Shown: one piece after another, positions 9,441 to 18,467 of the stretch | Position numbering within the stretch: the stretch's first letter is position 1 | Layout: each line of letters opens with the position of its first letter | Assembly (NCBI RefSeq): GCF_040361255.1 | Contig: NZ_APNG01000006.1 | Span: 149,033 to 213,032, forward strand | From: Salinisphaera sp040361255 | GTDB taxonomy: Bacteria > Pseudomonadota > Gammaproteobacteria > Nevskiales > Salinisphaeraceae | Length of the DNA stretch: 64,000 nucleotides | Reading direction: 5' to 3' | Position numbers and translations under genes: made by a program | The notes under the pieces: model-generated | The model's database searches: none | Told to the model about the DNA's origin: nothing | The model's input: the letters and a program-made list of their open reading frames with translations, nothing else

Positions 9441-9461
9441 CTTTGTAAAGATACGTTGACC

Positions 9462-10073
9462 ATGGCCAGTAACGAGGTGAACAGAACAACGCGCCCGCGC
9501 GCCCAACGCGTCGATGCCCGCCGCAATCGCCAACGGCTGCTGGCGGCCGCACGTACCGTATTCGCCGCCGAAGGCGCGAACGCCAGTCTGCAAGGGATCG
9601 CGCGCGAGGCCGGCGTGGGCATCGGCACGCTGTACCGGCATTTCCCGGCGCGGGAAACGCTGTATACCGCAGTCTACGAAAGCGAGGTCGATCAACTCGC
9701 GGCCCGCGCCGCCGCGCTTGCCGACGCGCCCGATCCGGCCGCCGCCCTGCGCGACTGGCTGCAGGCGCTGGTCGCGCTGGTGGCGACCAAGACCGGCATG
9801 ATCGCGGCGCTGGCGATCTCGGCCGAAACCAAATCGGCCGTATCGCAGGCCACCTCGGCACGGTTGGTCGAGGCGCTCGACGGCCTGCTTGCACGCTGTA
9901 TCGCCCACGATCAGCTACGGGATGCGCTGGGCGCACGCGATCTGCTGCATGCCGTGGTCGGCATGTGCCTGATCCAGACCGAGCCGGACTGGCAGCAACG
10001 TGTCGCACCGATGATCGATGTGCTCATCGACGGGCTGCGCCGTGCGGATCGCGACTCGAGCGCGCGCACTTGA
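9462..10073 (+). CDS. TetR-family regulator, divergent from the oxidoreductase operon
   Basis: This 203-residue protein has a TetR N-terminal helix-turn-helix: RRNRQRLLAAARTVF at about 20-34, then the recognition region GIGTLYRHFPARETLY at about 52-67. The C-terminal ligand domain shows no recognisable effector signature. The ATG at 9462 is preferred over an in-frame start 63 bp upstream, because translation from there would run through the palindrome in the intergenic region. Its divergent position suggests it represses the aldehyde/xanthine oxidoreductase genes until a substrate is present. Confidence 0.85.
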   Translation: MASNEVNRTTRPRAQRVDARRNRQRLLAAARTVFAAEGANASLQGIAREAGVGIGTLYRHFPARETLYTAVYESEVDQLAARAAALADAPDPAAALRDWLQALVALVATKTGMIAALAISAETKSAVSQATSARLVEALDGLLARCIAHDQLRDALGARDLLHAVVGMCLIQTEPDWQQRVAPMIDVLIDGLRRADRDSSART

Positions 10074-10179
10074 ATACAGGCGCTGGCCGCTCCAGCGCAA
10101 GACTGGAAATCACGCGCCAAACCCCATAGCGTTGCGCGCACGACTCACCTGACAACCTGCCAATACGCAAAACGCCGCC

Positions 10180-10626
10180 ATGAGTGAAAACGATCTGATC
10201 GAAGCCAGCCCCTGCAAACTGCGCAACGGCGACTGGGGCTGCAAGACCCAGGAGCCCGTTCAGGTCGGCGATAGCGTGCAGATCGTCACCCGCGCCAACA
10301 AGCAATGGCGCGCCGAGATCACCCAGGTCGTGTGGACCGACGGCCAGGTGTGTATCTGCGCGACGGCCAGCGAGAACCAGAAGTCGGCCAAACCGGATAC
10401 CGCCGCCAAGCCCGCCGCGAGCAAAAACACCAAGACGCCGGCTAAACCACCGCGCGCTGCAGATGACGGCGCATCGACATTCGACAACGCTCCGCCGGCG
10501 CCGCCACGCACGGACGTGCCGGCCACCGACGATCTCGATGCCATGGCCGATCGCGCCGCCGAGCAACAGGACGATTTCGACGACATCATGAACGCGGCGA
10601 GTGAATTCGAGCGCGATCCGGGCTAG
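10180..10626 (+). CDS. hypothetical acidic low-complexity protein
   Basis: This 148-residue protein is not recognised. Its first 62 residues look folded (MSENDLIEASPCKLRNG, with C13, C21 and a CIC motif near 58-60). This part resembles a small beta-rich domain with VQVGDSVQIVTRANKQW in the middle. The rest is a disordered linker rich in Ala, Pro and Lys, then an acidic tail DDFDDIMNAASEFERDPG. There is no signal peptide or membrane segment. It is monocistronic, 106 bp after the TetR gene and 353 bp before the chemoreceptor. Codon use matches its neighbours, supporting a real gene. Confidence 0.6.
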   Translation: MSENDLIEASPCKLRNGDWGCKTQEPVQVGDSVQIVTRANKQWRAEITQVVWTDGQVCICATASENQKSAKPDTAAKPAASKNTKTPAKPPRAADDGASTFDNAPPAPPRTDVPATDDLDAMADRAAEQQDDFDDIMNAASEFERDPG

Positions 10627-10979
10627 GCGCCCCTGATCGCACCGCCGCCAGTCATTGGCTGGGGGCGCGGTTGGCGCCACGGGCTCGCGACTGCCCGCTC
10701 GCCACGCTCACCTGCCGCAGTCATGCACCGCGCCGGCCGGGCCATCACCATGCGCCGGCGTCCGCGCAGGCAGGCACTTACCACGCGTTGCCTCGTAAAA
10801 ACGCTGGGCAAGTCGCGGCAAGGCGTCACAGCCCAAAGGGCGCGGCAAAGCGTGCCGGATTAAACCCCCTCCGACTGCTGCCGATAGAAGCCTTGGATGA
10901 ACGCACCTTTGGCATCAACGGCAACTGGCGAGATATGCCCGTGCTCGCTCGTCACGCGTCCCCAGCTCTTTCACCAAAC
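10627..10979 (+). other. 353-bp leader region of the chemoreceptor gene, no gene seen
   Basis: No convincing coding frame is present. The distal half contains an imperfect direct repeat (CGCGGCAAGGCGT and CGCGGCAAAGCGT, about 33 bp apart) and GC-rich stems followed by GTGCCGGATTAAACCCCC. It may be a long structured 5' leader. No sigma-28-type flagellar promoter was recognised with confidence. Confidence 0.4.
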
Positions 10980-12983
10980 ATGACACATCTGCTGCATCGT
11001 ATCGGGATCAGTCGCAAGTTCATGCTGGCACTGACTCTGCCCACGCTGGCCATGCTTTACTTCGCGATCACCGGGATCGTGCAACGCCAGCAGATGGTGG
11101 GTGACATGGACCGCCTGCAATCATTGACCGCCGTGGCTCAGCAGGCCGGCAACCTGGTTCACCAACTACAGCTCGAGCGCGGCATGACCGCCGGTTTTCT
11201 GGGCAGCCAGGGCCAGACCTTTGGCGACAAGCTGCGCGAACAACGCCCGGCCACCGATAGCGCGGCCGATTTGTTCATCGACCAGCTCGCCACGCTCGAT
11301 GACAGCGCACTCGGCAGCGACCTGCGCGCCCAGATCGATACCGCCCGCCAGCGCCTGGATGAGACGTCCGCCATGCGCAATCGGGTGGATGCACTCTCGA
11401 TCTCCCTTGGCGACGCGCTTGCCTACTACACCGGCACCAACGGGGCGCTCATGGGCGTGGCCGGAAAACTCAGCCATATCACAAGCGAAGCGCATGTGGC
11501 GCGGCCTATATCGGCCTACTACAAGCTGCTGGAAGCCAAGGATCTGGCCGGTATAGAGCGCGCCCTGCTGGCCAACGCGTTTGCAGCCGACCGGATGTCG
11601 CCTGCCCTGTATCGCCGATTCCTGGAGTTGATCGGTGCCGAAGCGGCATTTCTTAAAGGTTTCAAGACGCTTGCTTCACCCACCATGCGGCAACAGTACG
11701 AGCAGGCTGTTTCCGGGCCGGAAATCGAGCGTTTGAACGACCTGCGGGATCTGGCCATCGAACGCGCCGCCCAGGGCGGTTTCGGCGTCGACCCGCAGCA
11801 ATGGTTCGCATGGCAGACGGTCAAGATCGGCCGGCTCAAGAACGTGGAAGACGCGGTTACCGCCGAAATCATGACCACTGCCCAGGCACTGCGCAGCGAG
11901 GCACGCCGCGATCTGTGGGTTTATATCGCCATCGCGGTCATCGCGGCGCTGCTGACGCTGGCACTCACCGTGGCCATCGTGCGTGCGATCGTACGCCCGC
12001 TCAAACAGGCGCTGCATGACATCACCCATCGCAATGGCGATCTGAGTCAACGCCTGGCGGTACCCGGCACCGACGAACTGTCGCAGCTTTACGTGGCCTT
12101 CAATCAGGCCACCGAAAGCACGGCCCAGCTGGTCAGAAATATCCAGCGCAGCGCTCAGTCGGTGGAAGTGGCCAGCGGCGAGATCTCGCAGGGCAATCAG
12201 GACCTGGCACAACGTACCGAGCAGCAGTCTGCATCGATCGAGGAAACGGCCGCCAGCCTGGAAGAAATCACCTCGACGGTACGTCATACCGCCGAAAACG
12301 CCGGCCGCGCCCAGCAGCTGTCGGATGACATGTCCGAGCAGGCCCGCCAGGCGCGGTCGATCGCCGACGATGCGCGTCAGGCAATGGGCGATATTCATAA
12401 TGCCAACGAGGAAGTCACCGATATTATCGAAGCGATCGACGGCATCGCCTTCCAGACCAACCTGCTGGCGCTGAATGCTTCGGTGGAAGCCGCACGTGCC
12501 GGCGAGCATGGGCGCGGCTTTGCGGTGGTCGCCTCGGAAGTGCGCCAGCTGGCCAGCCGTAGCGCCAGCGAAGCCAAACGCATACGCCAGTTGATCGAGC
12601 GCAATGTCGCAACCATCGATACCGGTAACAAACTGGTGGGCGAAACCCACAGCACGCTGACTGCGATCGCGGAGCGCATCCGCGAGGTCACCGGTCTTGT
12701 CACCGATATTTCCGGCGCGACGAACGAACAGTCGCAGGGGATCGAGCAGATCAATCAGGCGATCGCACAGCTGGAGTCGGTGACACAGCAAAACTCGGCC
12801 CTGGTCGAGCAGGTGGCCGCAGCAAGCAAGTCGCTCGACGCGCAGGCCATGGAAATGGCGCGCGAAGTCGGCCAGTTTACCGTCGACGCTGGCGAGGCTG
12901 GCGCAACGCCCGAGCAGGCAGCGCCTGTCCCATCGCAGCACAGTGCGTCCGGCGCCGCGGCAGCTCAGCTCGCCATGGCGTGA
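10980..12983 (+). CDS. methyl-accepting chemotaxis protein with NIT sensor domain
   Basis: This is a 667-residue inner-membrane chemoreceptor. Order: TM1 (about 13-34), a long periplasmic helical region with the NIT (nitrate/nitrite-sensing type) signature around QLQLERGMTAGFL, TM2 (about 311-333), a HAMP linker, and a cytoplasmic signalling domain. The conserved hairpin tip includes AFQTNLLALNASVEAARAGE near residue 490-510. Signals are passed to CheA/CheW. The start at 10980 gives the usual receptor N-terminus MTHLLHRIGISRKFML; an ATG 45 bp upstream is possible. NIT domains often bind nitrate or nitrite, but the ligand cannot be read here. No C-terminal CheR-docking pentapeptide is seen. 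A strong terminator follows. Confidence 0.9.
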   Translation: MTHLLHRIGISRKFMLALTLPTLAMLYFAITGIVQRQQMVGDMDRLQSLTAVAQQAGNLVHQLQLERGMTAGFLGSQGQTFGDKLREQRPATDSAADLFIDQLATLDDSALGSDLRAQIDTARQRLDETSAMRNRVDALSISLGDALAYYTGTNGALMGVAGKLSHITSEAHVARPISAYYKLLEAKDLAGIERALLANAFAADRMSPALYRRFLELIGAEAAFLKGFKTLASPTMRQQYEQAVSGPEIERLNDLRDLAIERAAQGGFGVDPQQWFAWQTVKIGRLKNVEDAVTAEIMTTAQALRSEARRDLWVYIAIAVIAALLTLALTVAIVRAIVRPLKQALHDITHRNGDLSQRLAVPGTDELSQLYVAFNQATESTAQLVRNIQRSAQSVEVASGEISQGNQDLAQRTEQQSASIEETAASLEEITSTVRHTAENAGRAQQLSDDMSEQARQARSIADDARQAMGDIHNANEEVTDIIEAIDGIAFQTNLLALNASVEAARAGEHGRGFAVVASEVRQLASRSASEAKRIRQLIERNVATIDTGNKLVGETHSTLTAIAERIREVTGLVTDISGATNEQSQGIEQINQAIAQLESVTQQNSALVEQVAAASKSLDAQAMEMAREVGQFTVDAGEAGATPEQAAPVPSQHSASGAAAAQLAMA

Positions 12984-13008
12984 TCCGACACCGCCTTTGA
13001 TAAAACAC

Positions 13009-13044
13009 AGCGCAGCCCGACCAAGTTCGGGCTGCGCTTTTTTC
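13009..13044 (+). terminator. Rho-independent terminator of the chemoreceptor gene
   Basis: A 12-bp perfect stem (AGCGCAGCCCGA / TCGGGCTGCGCT) with a 6-nt loop is followed by TTTTTTCT, 25 bp after the stop codon. The 230 bp from here to the next gene hold nothing recognisable. Confidence 0.9.
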
Positions 13045-13273
13045 TATGCACCATGCCGGCGCGCCCGGGTCCGCGACCAATCATTTGAACCGAGGCTGAG
13101 GCCGTTGCGACTGTGACGGGGATACGCAGCCACGCGATCGGCAAACCCGGGCTGGGCGCTTTCATCTACCGCACGCTTGCTGACCATCCCGCCGGCCTGA
13201 TGCGCGCAATACGAGGGCCGCCTGTCGGCCGATCCCGCTTAGCGCTGCGCCGGACCGCGCGCCCTGGCCAGAT

Positions 13274-14407
13274 TCAAGCCTGCAGAAACCCGCTGGTGGC
13301 CGTGTTGCGGCCTTCATCCTTGGCCCGATAGAGCGCCTTGTCGGCGGCATCGATTGGCGAGGCCAGGCATGGTTCGGCCTCGTTGCTGGCGCTTTCGAAC
13401 TGGCTATAGCCGATACTCACCGTGACCACGGCCAGCCCATCCGGCCGGTAGCCATGCGGAATCGCCAACGCCTGAACGGCCGCGCGCAGGCGCTCGACCG
13501 TGTCGCGGATGTAGGCTCGGTCGGCCTGGGGCAACAGGATGATGAACTCCTCGCCGCCAAAGCGTGCAACCAGATCGAAATCGCGACGCGTGACCGACCG
13601 CAGTGCGGCACCGATCGACGCCAGGGCTTCGTCGCCACGCAAATGTCCGTAGTGGTCGTTGTAAAGCTTGAAGTAGTCGATATCGCAGAGCACGACGCCG
13701 ACCACGGCGTCGGCCTTTTTCTTCCAGCTGGCCAGAAACGCGTCCACCGCGCGCCGATTGGGCAGTTGGGTGAGGGCATCGGTCGCACTCAGGCGGGCCA
13801 GTTCCAGATTGGAATCGGTCAGCTTCTTTTCCGCGAAACGGATTTGATAGCGAAACAGCGTCATGAACGCGCTTATGAGTGCGACGGCAGCCACCGCGCT
13901 GAAACCGAAGGCTACCGTTAGTACCGCATCGGGTACGACCAGGCGCGCTTCGGCAAACCCGAAGTTGCGATCGCATAGCCAGAAAAGCGTGACGTTGATC
14001 AGTGCCAGCGCGGCGAGCGTTCGGGTGTGTGCGCGCTCGAACAGCAGCGGCAGAATACTCACGATCGTGAAATAGAACAGATGCACGCCCAGATCGCGGC
14101 CGACATACCAGGTCACCATCACCAGATGGAGCATGGCCACGGTGACCACGAAATCGCGGGCGGAATCGTGCCGACGGCAATAATTCGCCCAGAGCGTCCA
14201 GGCATAGCCGGCCATGATCACGATATTGCTGGCGAACACGGGCGCGTAGTACGACAACGACGTCAGCCCGTAGAACAGCTGATACGGCACGGTGGTCACA
14301 AAACCCAACGCGGCGAGCTGATTGACGAGCATCACGCGGCGTCGCAGCGCCGGCGGGGAATCCGGCGCGCCCAGTGCCCAGCAGCGTTTGGCCCAGCGTG
14401 TCAGCAT
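13274..14407 (-). CDS. membrane diguanylate cyclase (GGDEF domain)
   Basis: This 377-residue protein has six hydrophobic segments in residues about 25-190, a short linker helix (FRYQIRFAEKKLTDSNLELA) and a C-terminal GGDEF domain. The active site is RFGGEEF near 281-287. The inhibitory I-site RDFD sits exactly five residues before the signature, so product inhibition is expected. It should make cyclic di-GMP from two GTP molecules. The N-terminal sensor is an uncharacterised six-helix membrane domain and no ligand can be assigned. It is monocistronic and convergent with the chemoreceptor, so a motility-to-biofilm link is plausible but not shown. Confidence 0.9.
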   Translation of the reverse strand: MLTRWAKRCWALGAPDSPPALRRRVMLVNQLAALGFVTTVPYQLFYGLTSLSYYAPVFASNIVIMAGYAWTLWANYCRRHDSARDFVVTVAMLHLVMVTWYVGRDLGVHLFYFTIVSILPLLFERAHTRTLAALALINVTLFWLCDRNFGFAEARLVVPDAVLTVAFGFSAVAAVALISAFMTLFRYQIRFAEKKLTDSNLELARLSATDALTQLPNRRAVDAFLASWKKKADAVVGVVLCDIDYFKLYNDHYGHLRGDEALASIGAALRSVTRRDFDLVARFGGEEFIILLPQADRAYIRDTVERLRAAVQALAIPHGYRPDGLAVVTVSIGYSQFESASNEAEPCLASPIDAADKALYRAKDEGRNTATSGFLQA

Positions 14408-14590
14408 CGCGTATGCAGGCGCTCGCCTGCCGTTGTTGAGTTATGCAGTCGGCCCGGCCACGGGTCAGCCGGCCAACGCGAAACATGGGTCACGCGATAC
14501 CGGGCCGGGTATCCGGGCGGCGCCGTCGCACGATTTATCGGCCACAGCCGCGGCGAATTGATGGGCCCGCTCGCCGGCCCGCCGGACGGG

Positions 14591-15505
14591 CTACCACAGC
14601 ACCCCGTTGACCGGTTCGACCGCGGGTGGTGCCGGTCGGCCAATCGATTCCATCAAATCGATCTCGATGGTCGTACACATGGCCTCTAACGGCAGATCGT
14701 GGGCGTTGTTGGCAAACGGATCGACCAGTTCATCGCCAATATGCAGCGCGGCCAGAAACATCAACGCCACCAGCGACGAGCCGATGGGCGTAAAGATTCC
14801 CAGATACGGCGCAATGCCGATCGGCAGCAGGATACAAAACAGCCGCACGAACATCTGCGGAAACAACCGATACTGCATGGGCAACGGCGTATTCTTGATT
14901 CGCTCCATGCCGCCCTGGGCATTGGCGATATCTATATTCACGGCCTCCAGGCGCGACTGCTGGATGGTGTCGATATAGCCCTCCGCCCGCGCCTGGCCCG
15001 CCAGGCGGGCGTTTTCGTTGAGCAGGGCGTTGGCGGCGTTACTCATCTCCAGCATGCGCTCGGCGTCTTTCGCATCGAGTATGCGATACGCCGGTACCGC
15101 GCGATCGGTACCGCGTAGCTGGCAGCGCAGAACATGCACATAGGCCACCTGGTTGGTCACGATCGCTTCACGCAGTTCGCGGGCACGGGCGTCGGCGCTG
15201 TCGATGAATGCCAGCGCACAACGGGTGATATTGCGCGAGGCGTTGATCATCAGACCCCACAGCACGCGGCCCTCCCACCAACGTGCGTAGGCCGAATTCG
15301 ACCGAAAACCGAGAAACAACACGATGCCCGTGCCAAACAGCGTGAGCGTGGTTCGCGACAAGGCGCTGGACTGAAAATCCTGGTAGCGCTCGGGCTGGGC
15401 GAAATACAGCAGCGTAATCAATACGTCCCAGACGAACATCCACAACAACGGCCACCATATCCCGGTCAGAATATGCCGGAACCCCGGAACGGTCGGAATA
15501 ATCAT
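14591..15505 (-). CDS. bestrophin-like (UPF0187/YneE) membrane channel protein
   Basis: This 304-residue protein belongs to the bacterial bestrophin-like family, homopentameric ion channels. The N-terminal RHILTGIWWPLLWMFVWDV helix is followed by a second membrane helix and the family motif FRSNSAYARWWEGRVLWG near 70-87. The C-terminal part contains LPIGIAPYLGIFTPIGSS and ends with the conserved DPFANNAHDLPLEAMCTTIE. The ATG at 15505 begins MIIPTVPGFR, close to the first helix; an upstream start would add 22 residues of no family character. Whether it conducts anions or cations cannot be told from sequence. It lies alone between the diguanylate cyclase and a TetR gene. Confidence 0.85.
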   Translation of the reverse strand: MIIPTVPGFRHILTGIWWPLLWMFVWDVLITLLYFAQPERYQDFQSSALSRTTLTLFGTGIVLFLGFRSNSAYARWWEGRVLWGLMINASRNITRCALAFIDSADARARELREAIVTNQVAYVHVLRCQLRGTDRAVPAYRILDAKDAERMLEMSNAANALLNENARLAGQARAEGYIDTIQQSRLEAVNIDIANAQGGMERIKNTPLPMQYRLFPQMFVRLFCILLPIGIAPYLGIFTPIGSSLVALMFLAALHIGDELVDPFANNAHDLPLEAMCTTIEIDLMESIGRPAPPAVEPVNGVLW

Positions 15506-15664
15506 GCGACAGGCGCGGACCTCGGTGCTCAAGCGATAGGCGCGACAGCCAAACGCGCTGCAGCGCAGCAATCGTTGACGACGCAGTTACTTGACCACAA
15601 ACGAATGTAGACGTTCGCAACCCTGGACAGACCGCACGACCACCGCCGGCCCCGGCGGCGCTAT

Positions 15665-16279
15665 TCAAGGCGCGTGACCCAACCGTGCGATCACCAGCGA
15701 AAACAGCCCGGACGCGGTTTTGAGCATGCGCTCGCGACGGTTGGGGTCGTCGATCAGGTCCAGGCCCATGCAAAAGACCTCGTTGACCATGATGTCGATG
15801 AGCGCACGCAGGTCGTCGTCGATATCCGCTTCGACGAGCCAGCCGAGCGTCTGAAAATCGACGATCATGTCCTCGCGGATCGCGGCCATGGTATCGACGA
15901 CCCGCTTACGCAGCGGCCCCGGCGGGCCGTAGCGCTCGCGAAAGGCCACGGTGAACACCGCATCGTGCTCGAGCGCGAAATCGAAGAACCAGCCGACAAC
16001 CCACGGCGAGGGCACTTCACCCGCGGGCACACGCATGAGCTCACGCCGCAGGCCCTGGCGCAGCTCGCCGACAAAGTCGTCCACGATTGCCAGCATCATG
16101 CCCGGCACATCGTCGAAATGGCGATAGAAGGTGTTGTGATTCAGCCCGGCCTCGCGCGCGACTTCGCGCAGAACGAGGCTGCGCGTGCTGCCCTTGCGCA
16201 TGGCCAGCCGGGCCGCGGCTTCGATGAGTCGGCGTTTACCGCGCGGCGTATCGGCAGAGATCAGGCGTTGCGATGTCAT
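15665..16279 (-). CDS. TetR-family regulator (FabR/DesT-like DNA-binding domain)
   Basis: This 204-residue regulator has the N-terminal motif TPRGKRRLIEAAARLAMRKG followed by a recognition helix in LNHNTFYRHFDDV. The same pattern occurs in regulators of unsaturated fatty acid synthesis (FabR, DesT). The start at 16279 is the only ATG close to the DNA-binding domain; a much longer open frame upstream is antisense. Two tandem palindromes lie 20 bp before its start and between it and the divergent hydrolase-like gene, so it probably represses both. A lipid-related role is inferred from family resemblance and the neighbour. Confidence 0.85.
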   Translation of the reverse strand: MTSQRLISADTPRGKRRLIEAAARLAMRKGSTRSLVLREVAREAGLNHNTFYRHFDDVPGMMLAIVDDFVGELRQGLRRELMRVPAGEVPSPWVVGWFFDFALEHDAVFTVAFRERYGPPGPLRKRVVDTMAAIREDMIVDFQTLGWLVEADIDDDLRALIDIMVNEVFCMGLDLIDDPNRRERMLKTASGLFSLVIARLGHAP

Positions 16280-16298
16280 AACAGGGTTTGACGAACAA

Positions 16299-16335
16299 GT
16301 ATCCAGCTGGATACATTGAGTATCCAATTGGCTAC
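16299..16335. promoter_or_regulatory. two tandem operator-like palindromes, 21 bp apart
   Basis: The first copy, 16299-16314, is the perfect palindrome GTATCCAGCTGGATAC. The second, 16320-16335, is GTATCCAATTGGCTAC with one mismatch between arms. The 21-bp spacing puts them on the same DNA face. They lie between the divergent tetR-type gene and the metal-dependent hydrolase gene. Confidence 0.65.
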
Positions 16336-16429
16336 ATGGTAGAACGTATCGCCCGACGATACACGTTTTCCCATACGGCCAACCCGATAAACGATCGATA
16401 CGACGCGCCACAGGTGCAGGAGATTTGTC

Positions 16430-17329
16430 ATGAGCGATCGGCAAGCGCAAGTCAATATTCACGGCTCGGGCTACAGCGGACCGGTCATGCCGGAACGCCG
16501 CGACCTGCATTTTCTTCCGCCGGCCGACCGGGTCTGCGACTGGCACAAGGCCGGGCCCAACGTCACCCAGTTCATGAACGCCATGTCGCTGTTCTTCCCG
16601 GCCGGCGAGCGGCTGTTCATCGATGCCGTGCGCGCCTATCGCGACGACATCCCCGACCCGGATCTGCGCAAGGCGGCCACGGCCTTCATCGGCCAGGAAG
16701 CCATGCATAGCCGCGAGCACACCGAATACAACCGGGTCATGGATGCTGCCGGTCTGCCCGCAGGCGAGATCGAAGGCCGGGTCAAGGCAAAGCTCGACGA
16801 AATCAAAGAACGCGCGCCGCGTGTCGTACCGCTGTTGATGACCATCGGCCTGGAGCACTACACGGCGCTGCTGGGCGACGTCCTGCTCCGCAACCCGGAT
16901 CTCATTGCCGGCTCCGAGCCCCACTACGAACGTATGTGGCGCTGGCATGCGCTCGAGGAAGTCGAACACAAGGCCGTGGCCTTCGATGTCTACGAAAAAT
17001 GCGTAGGCCGCGGGCCCAAGGCCTATGCCATGCGCGCCAGCTACATGCTGTTGACCACCACCAACTTCTGGCCCCGCGTGTTCATGACCTACCGCGCCCT
17101 GGCCGCTGCCGATCCGGCCTGCCGCAAGGCCGGCTGGCGCGGCCACCTCAAGCTCGCCAACTACCTGTTCGGCGGCCCCGGCGCGCTGCGCAAGGCCCTG
17201 CCGCACTACTTTGCCTACTTCAAATACAGCTTCCATCCCTGGCAGCAGAACAACGCCCACCTGCTCGCCGAACTGGATGAAATCGTGGAAGCGGCGGAAT
17301 CCGTCTACGCCAAACAGACCGCGCATTAA
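16430..17329 (+). CDS. predicted metal-dependent hydrolase (PF10118 family)
   Basis: This 299-residue protein matches the COG3687/PF10118 group. It has two ExxH-type metal motifs on helices: QEAMHSREH with E90, H93 and H97, and HALEEVEHK with H173, E176 or E177 and H180, plus E142-H143. The pattern resembles a ferritin-like di-iron centre, so an oxygenase or desaturase-like reaction is as likely as hydrolysis. A C-terminal hydrophobic segment (YAMRASYMLLTTTNFWPR) may touch the membrane. It is divergent from the FabR-like regulator across the tandem palindromes. I infer a role in fatty-acid or hydrocarbon metabolism; the substrate is unknown. Confidence 0.8.
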   Translation: MSDRQAQVNIHGSGYSGPVMPERRDLHFLPPADRVCDWHKAGPNVTQFMNAMSLFFPAGERLFIDAVRAYRDDIPDPDLRKAATAFIGQEAMHSREHTEYNRVMDAAGLPAGEIEGRVKAKLDEIKERAPRVVPLLMTIGLEHYTALLGDVLLRNPDLIAGSEPHYERMWRWHALEEVEHKAVAFDVYEKCVGRGPKAYAMRASYMLLTTTNFWPRVFMTYRALAAADPACRKAGWRGHLKLANYLFGGPGALRKALPHYFAYFKYSFHPWQQNNAHLLAELDEIVEAAESVYAKQTAH

Positions 17330-17343
17330 CGGGTAATCGCAGC

Positions 17344-18303
17344 TCAGCCGGGCGTCACCGCGATCACGATCTTGCCACGGGCGCGGCCACTGCGGCTGCG
17401 CTCGTAGGCCTGCTGCGCCTCGGCGAGCGTAAACCTGCTGTCGATGACCGACCGCACCGCGCCGGCGGTCATCCACTCGCCGATGGTTTGAAGGTCCGCC
17501 GTCCAGGACTCGACACGCAGCAGCGAGGCGTTGCGCCGGCGCGAAAGCAACGTGCGCAATGCGGGCCGCGCATGGCCCATAGTGGAGATGAAATAGCCCG
17601 CTGGCGCCAGTAATGCGCCGCAGCTGGCCGGCGTTTCGTACGCGGTGACATCGAATACCAGATCGAACGCTCGCCGCTGGCCGGGTGCGGGCTGGCGATA
17701 ATCGCCCGCGGTATAGTCGATGACCGCATCGGCGCCGAGTGATTGCACGAGCTCGATATTGCGCGTGCTGCACACGCCGGTGACATGACAGCCCAGTTGG
17801 CGGGCGATCTGAACGGCATAACTGCCCACACCGCCCGACGCCCCAATGATCAGCACCGACCGCCCGGGCCCGGCCTGACCCTTGCGCAGCCCCTGCAATG
17901 CGGTCTGGCCGGCCAATGGCACGGCCGCGGCCTCGATGAAACCGGTATTTGCCGGCATCAACGCGATGCGCCGCGTATCGATCACGGCATATTCGGCCAG
18001 GGTGGCGGTGCGCAGGCGCATATCCATGCCATAGACCCGATCACCGACCTCGAAGCCCTCGACGCCCGCGCCCAGCTGGACGATCTCGCCGGCCAGATCG
18101 TCGCCGAATAATGGCGGGATCAGACGCCGGCCCAGCGGCGGCGCGGCGCGCGCCAGGGTCAGATTGAGCTTCCAGTCTTTCGGGTTGACCGATGCGGCAT
18201 GCACCTTCACCAGCACATCGTGCTTGCCCGGCACCGGCCGTTTGCGCTCGCCCAGGGTCGGGCGCACGCTCGGCCCGAATCCTTCAGGAATAATGGCTTT
18301 CAT
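17344..18303 (-). CDS. NADPH:quinone-oxidoreductase-like medium-chain dehydrogenase
   Basis: This 319-residue enzyme is a zinc-free MDR-superfamily member. An N-terminal GroES-like domain contains HAASVNPKDWKLN, with no catalytic zinc cysteine. The Rossmann domain has the nucleotide motif IIGASGGVGSYAVQIA at about 149-164 and then VCSTRNIELVQSLGADAVIDY. Proteins like this reduce quinones or enones using NADPH. The start at 18303 gives the usual MKAIIPEGFG beginning. It converges on the hydrolase gene with only 14 bp between stops. The natural substrate is unknown. Confidence 0.85.
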   Translation of the reverse strand: MKAIIPEGFGPSVRPTLGERKRPVPGKHDVLVKVHAASVNPKDWKLNLTLARAAPPLGRRLIPPLFGDDLAGEIVQLGAGVEGFEVGDRVYGMDMRLRTATLAEYAVIDTRRIALMPANTGFIEAAAVPLAGQTALQGLRKGQAGPGRSVLIIGASGGVGSYAVQIARQLGCHVTGVCSTRNIELVQSLGADAVIDYTAGDYRQPAPGQRRAFDLVFDVTAYETPASCGALLAPAGYFISTMGHARPALRTLLSRRRNASLLRVESWTADLQTIGEWMTAGAVRSVIDSRFTLAEAQQAYERSRSGRARGKIVIAVTPG

Positions 18304-18467
18304 GAACACGGCAAGCGCGATGGTCGATGAAGACATCGTATCCCGGCCAGACCGCTGTCTGCAGGCGCCATAGCACTGGGCAACCATCGACCCGATCGGC
18401 GCGCGGCGCCTGCCTTGTAACAGCAGTTAGGCTGTATCTTGTTCACTGGCTTTCGTACGCCCCTGCC

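Noticed and set aside
10780..10910. Possible c-di-GMP (GEMM-I) riboswitch before the chemoreceptor gene
   Set aside because: A stretch with GCAAAGC, CCGG and TAAAC in order resembles part of the aptamer, but the first half (GCAAACC plus tetraloop hairpin) and the receptor stem could not be found. A covariance search for RF01051 would decide.
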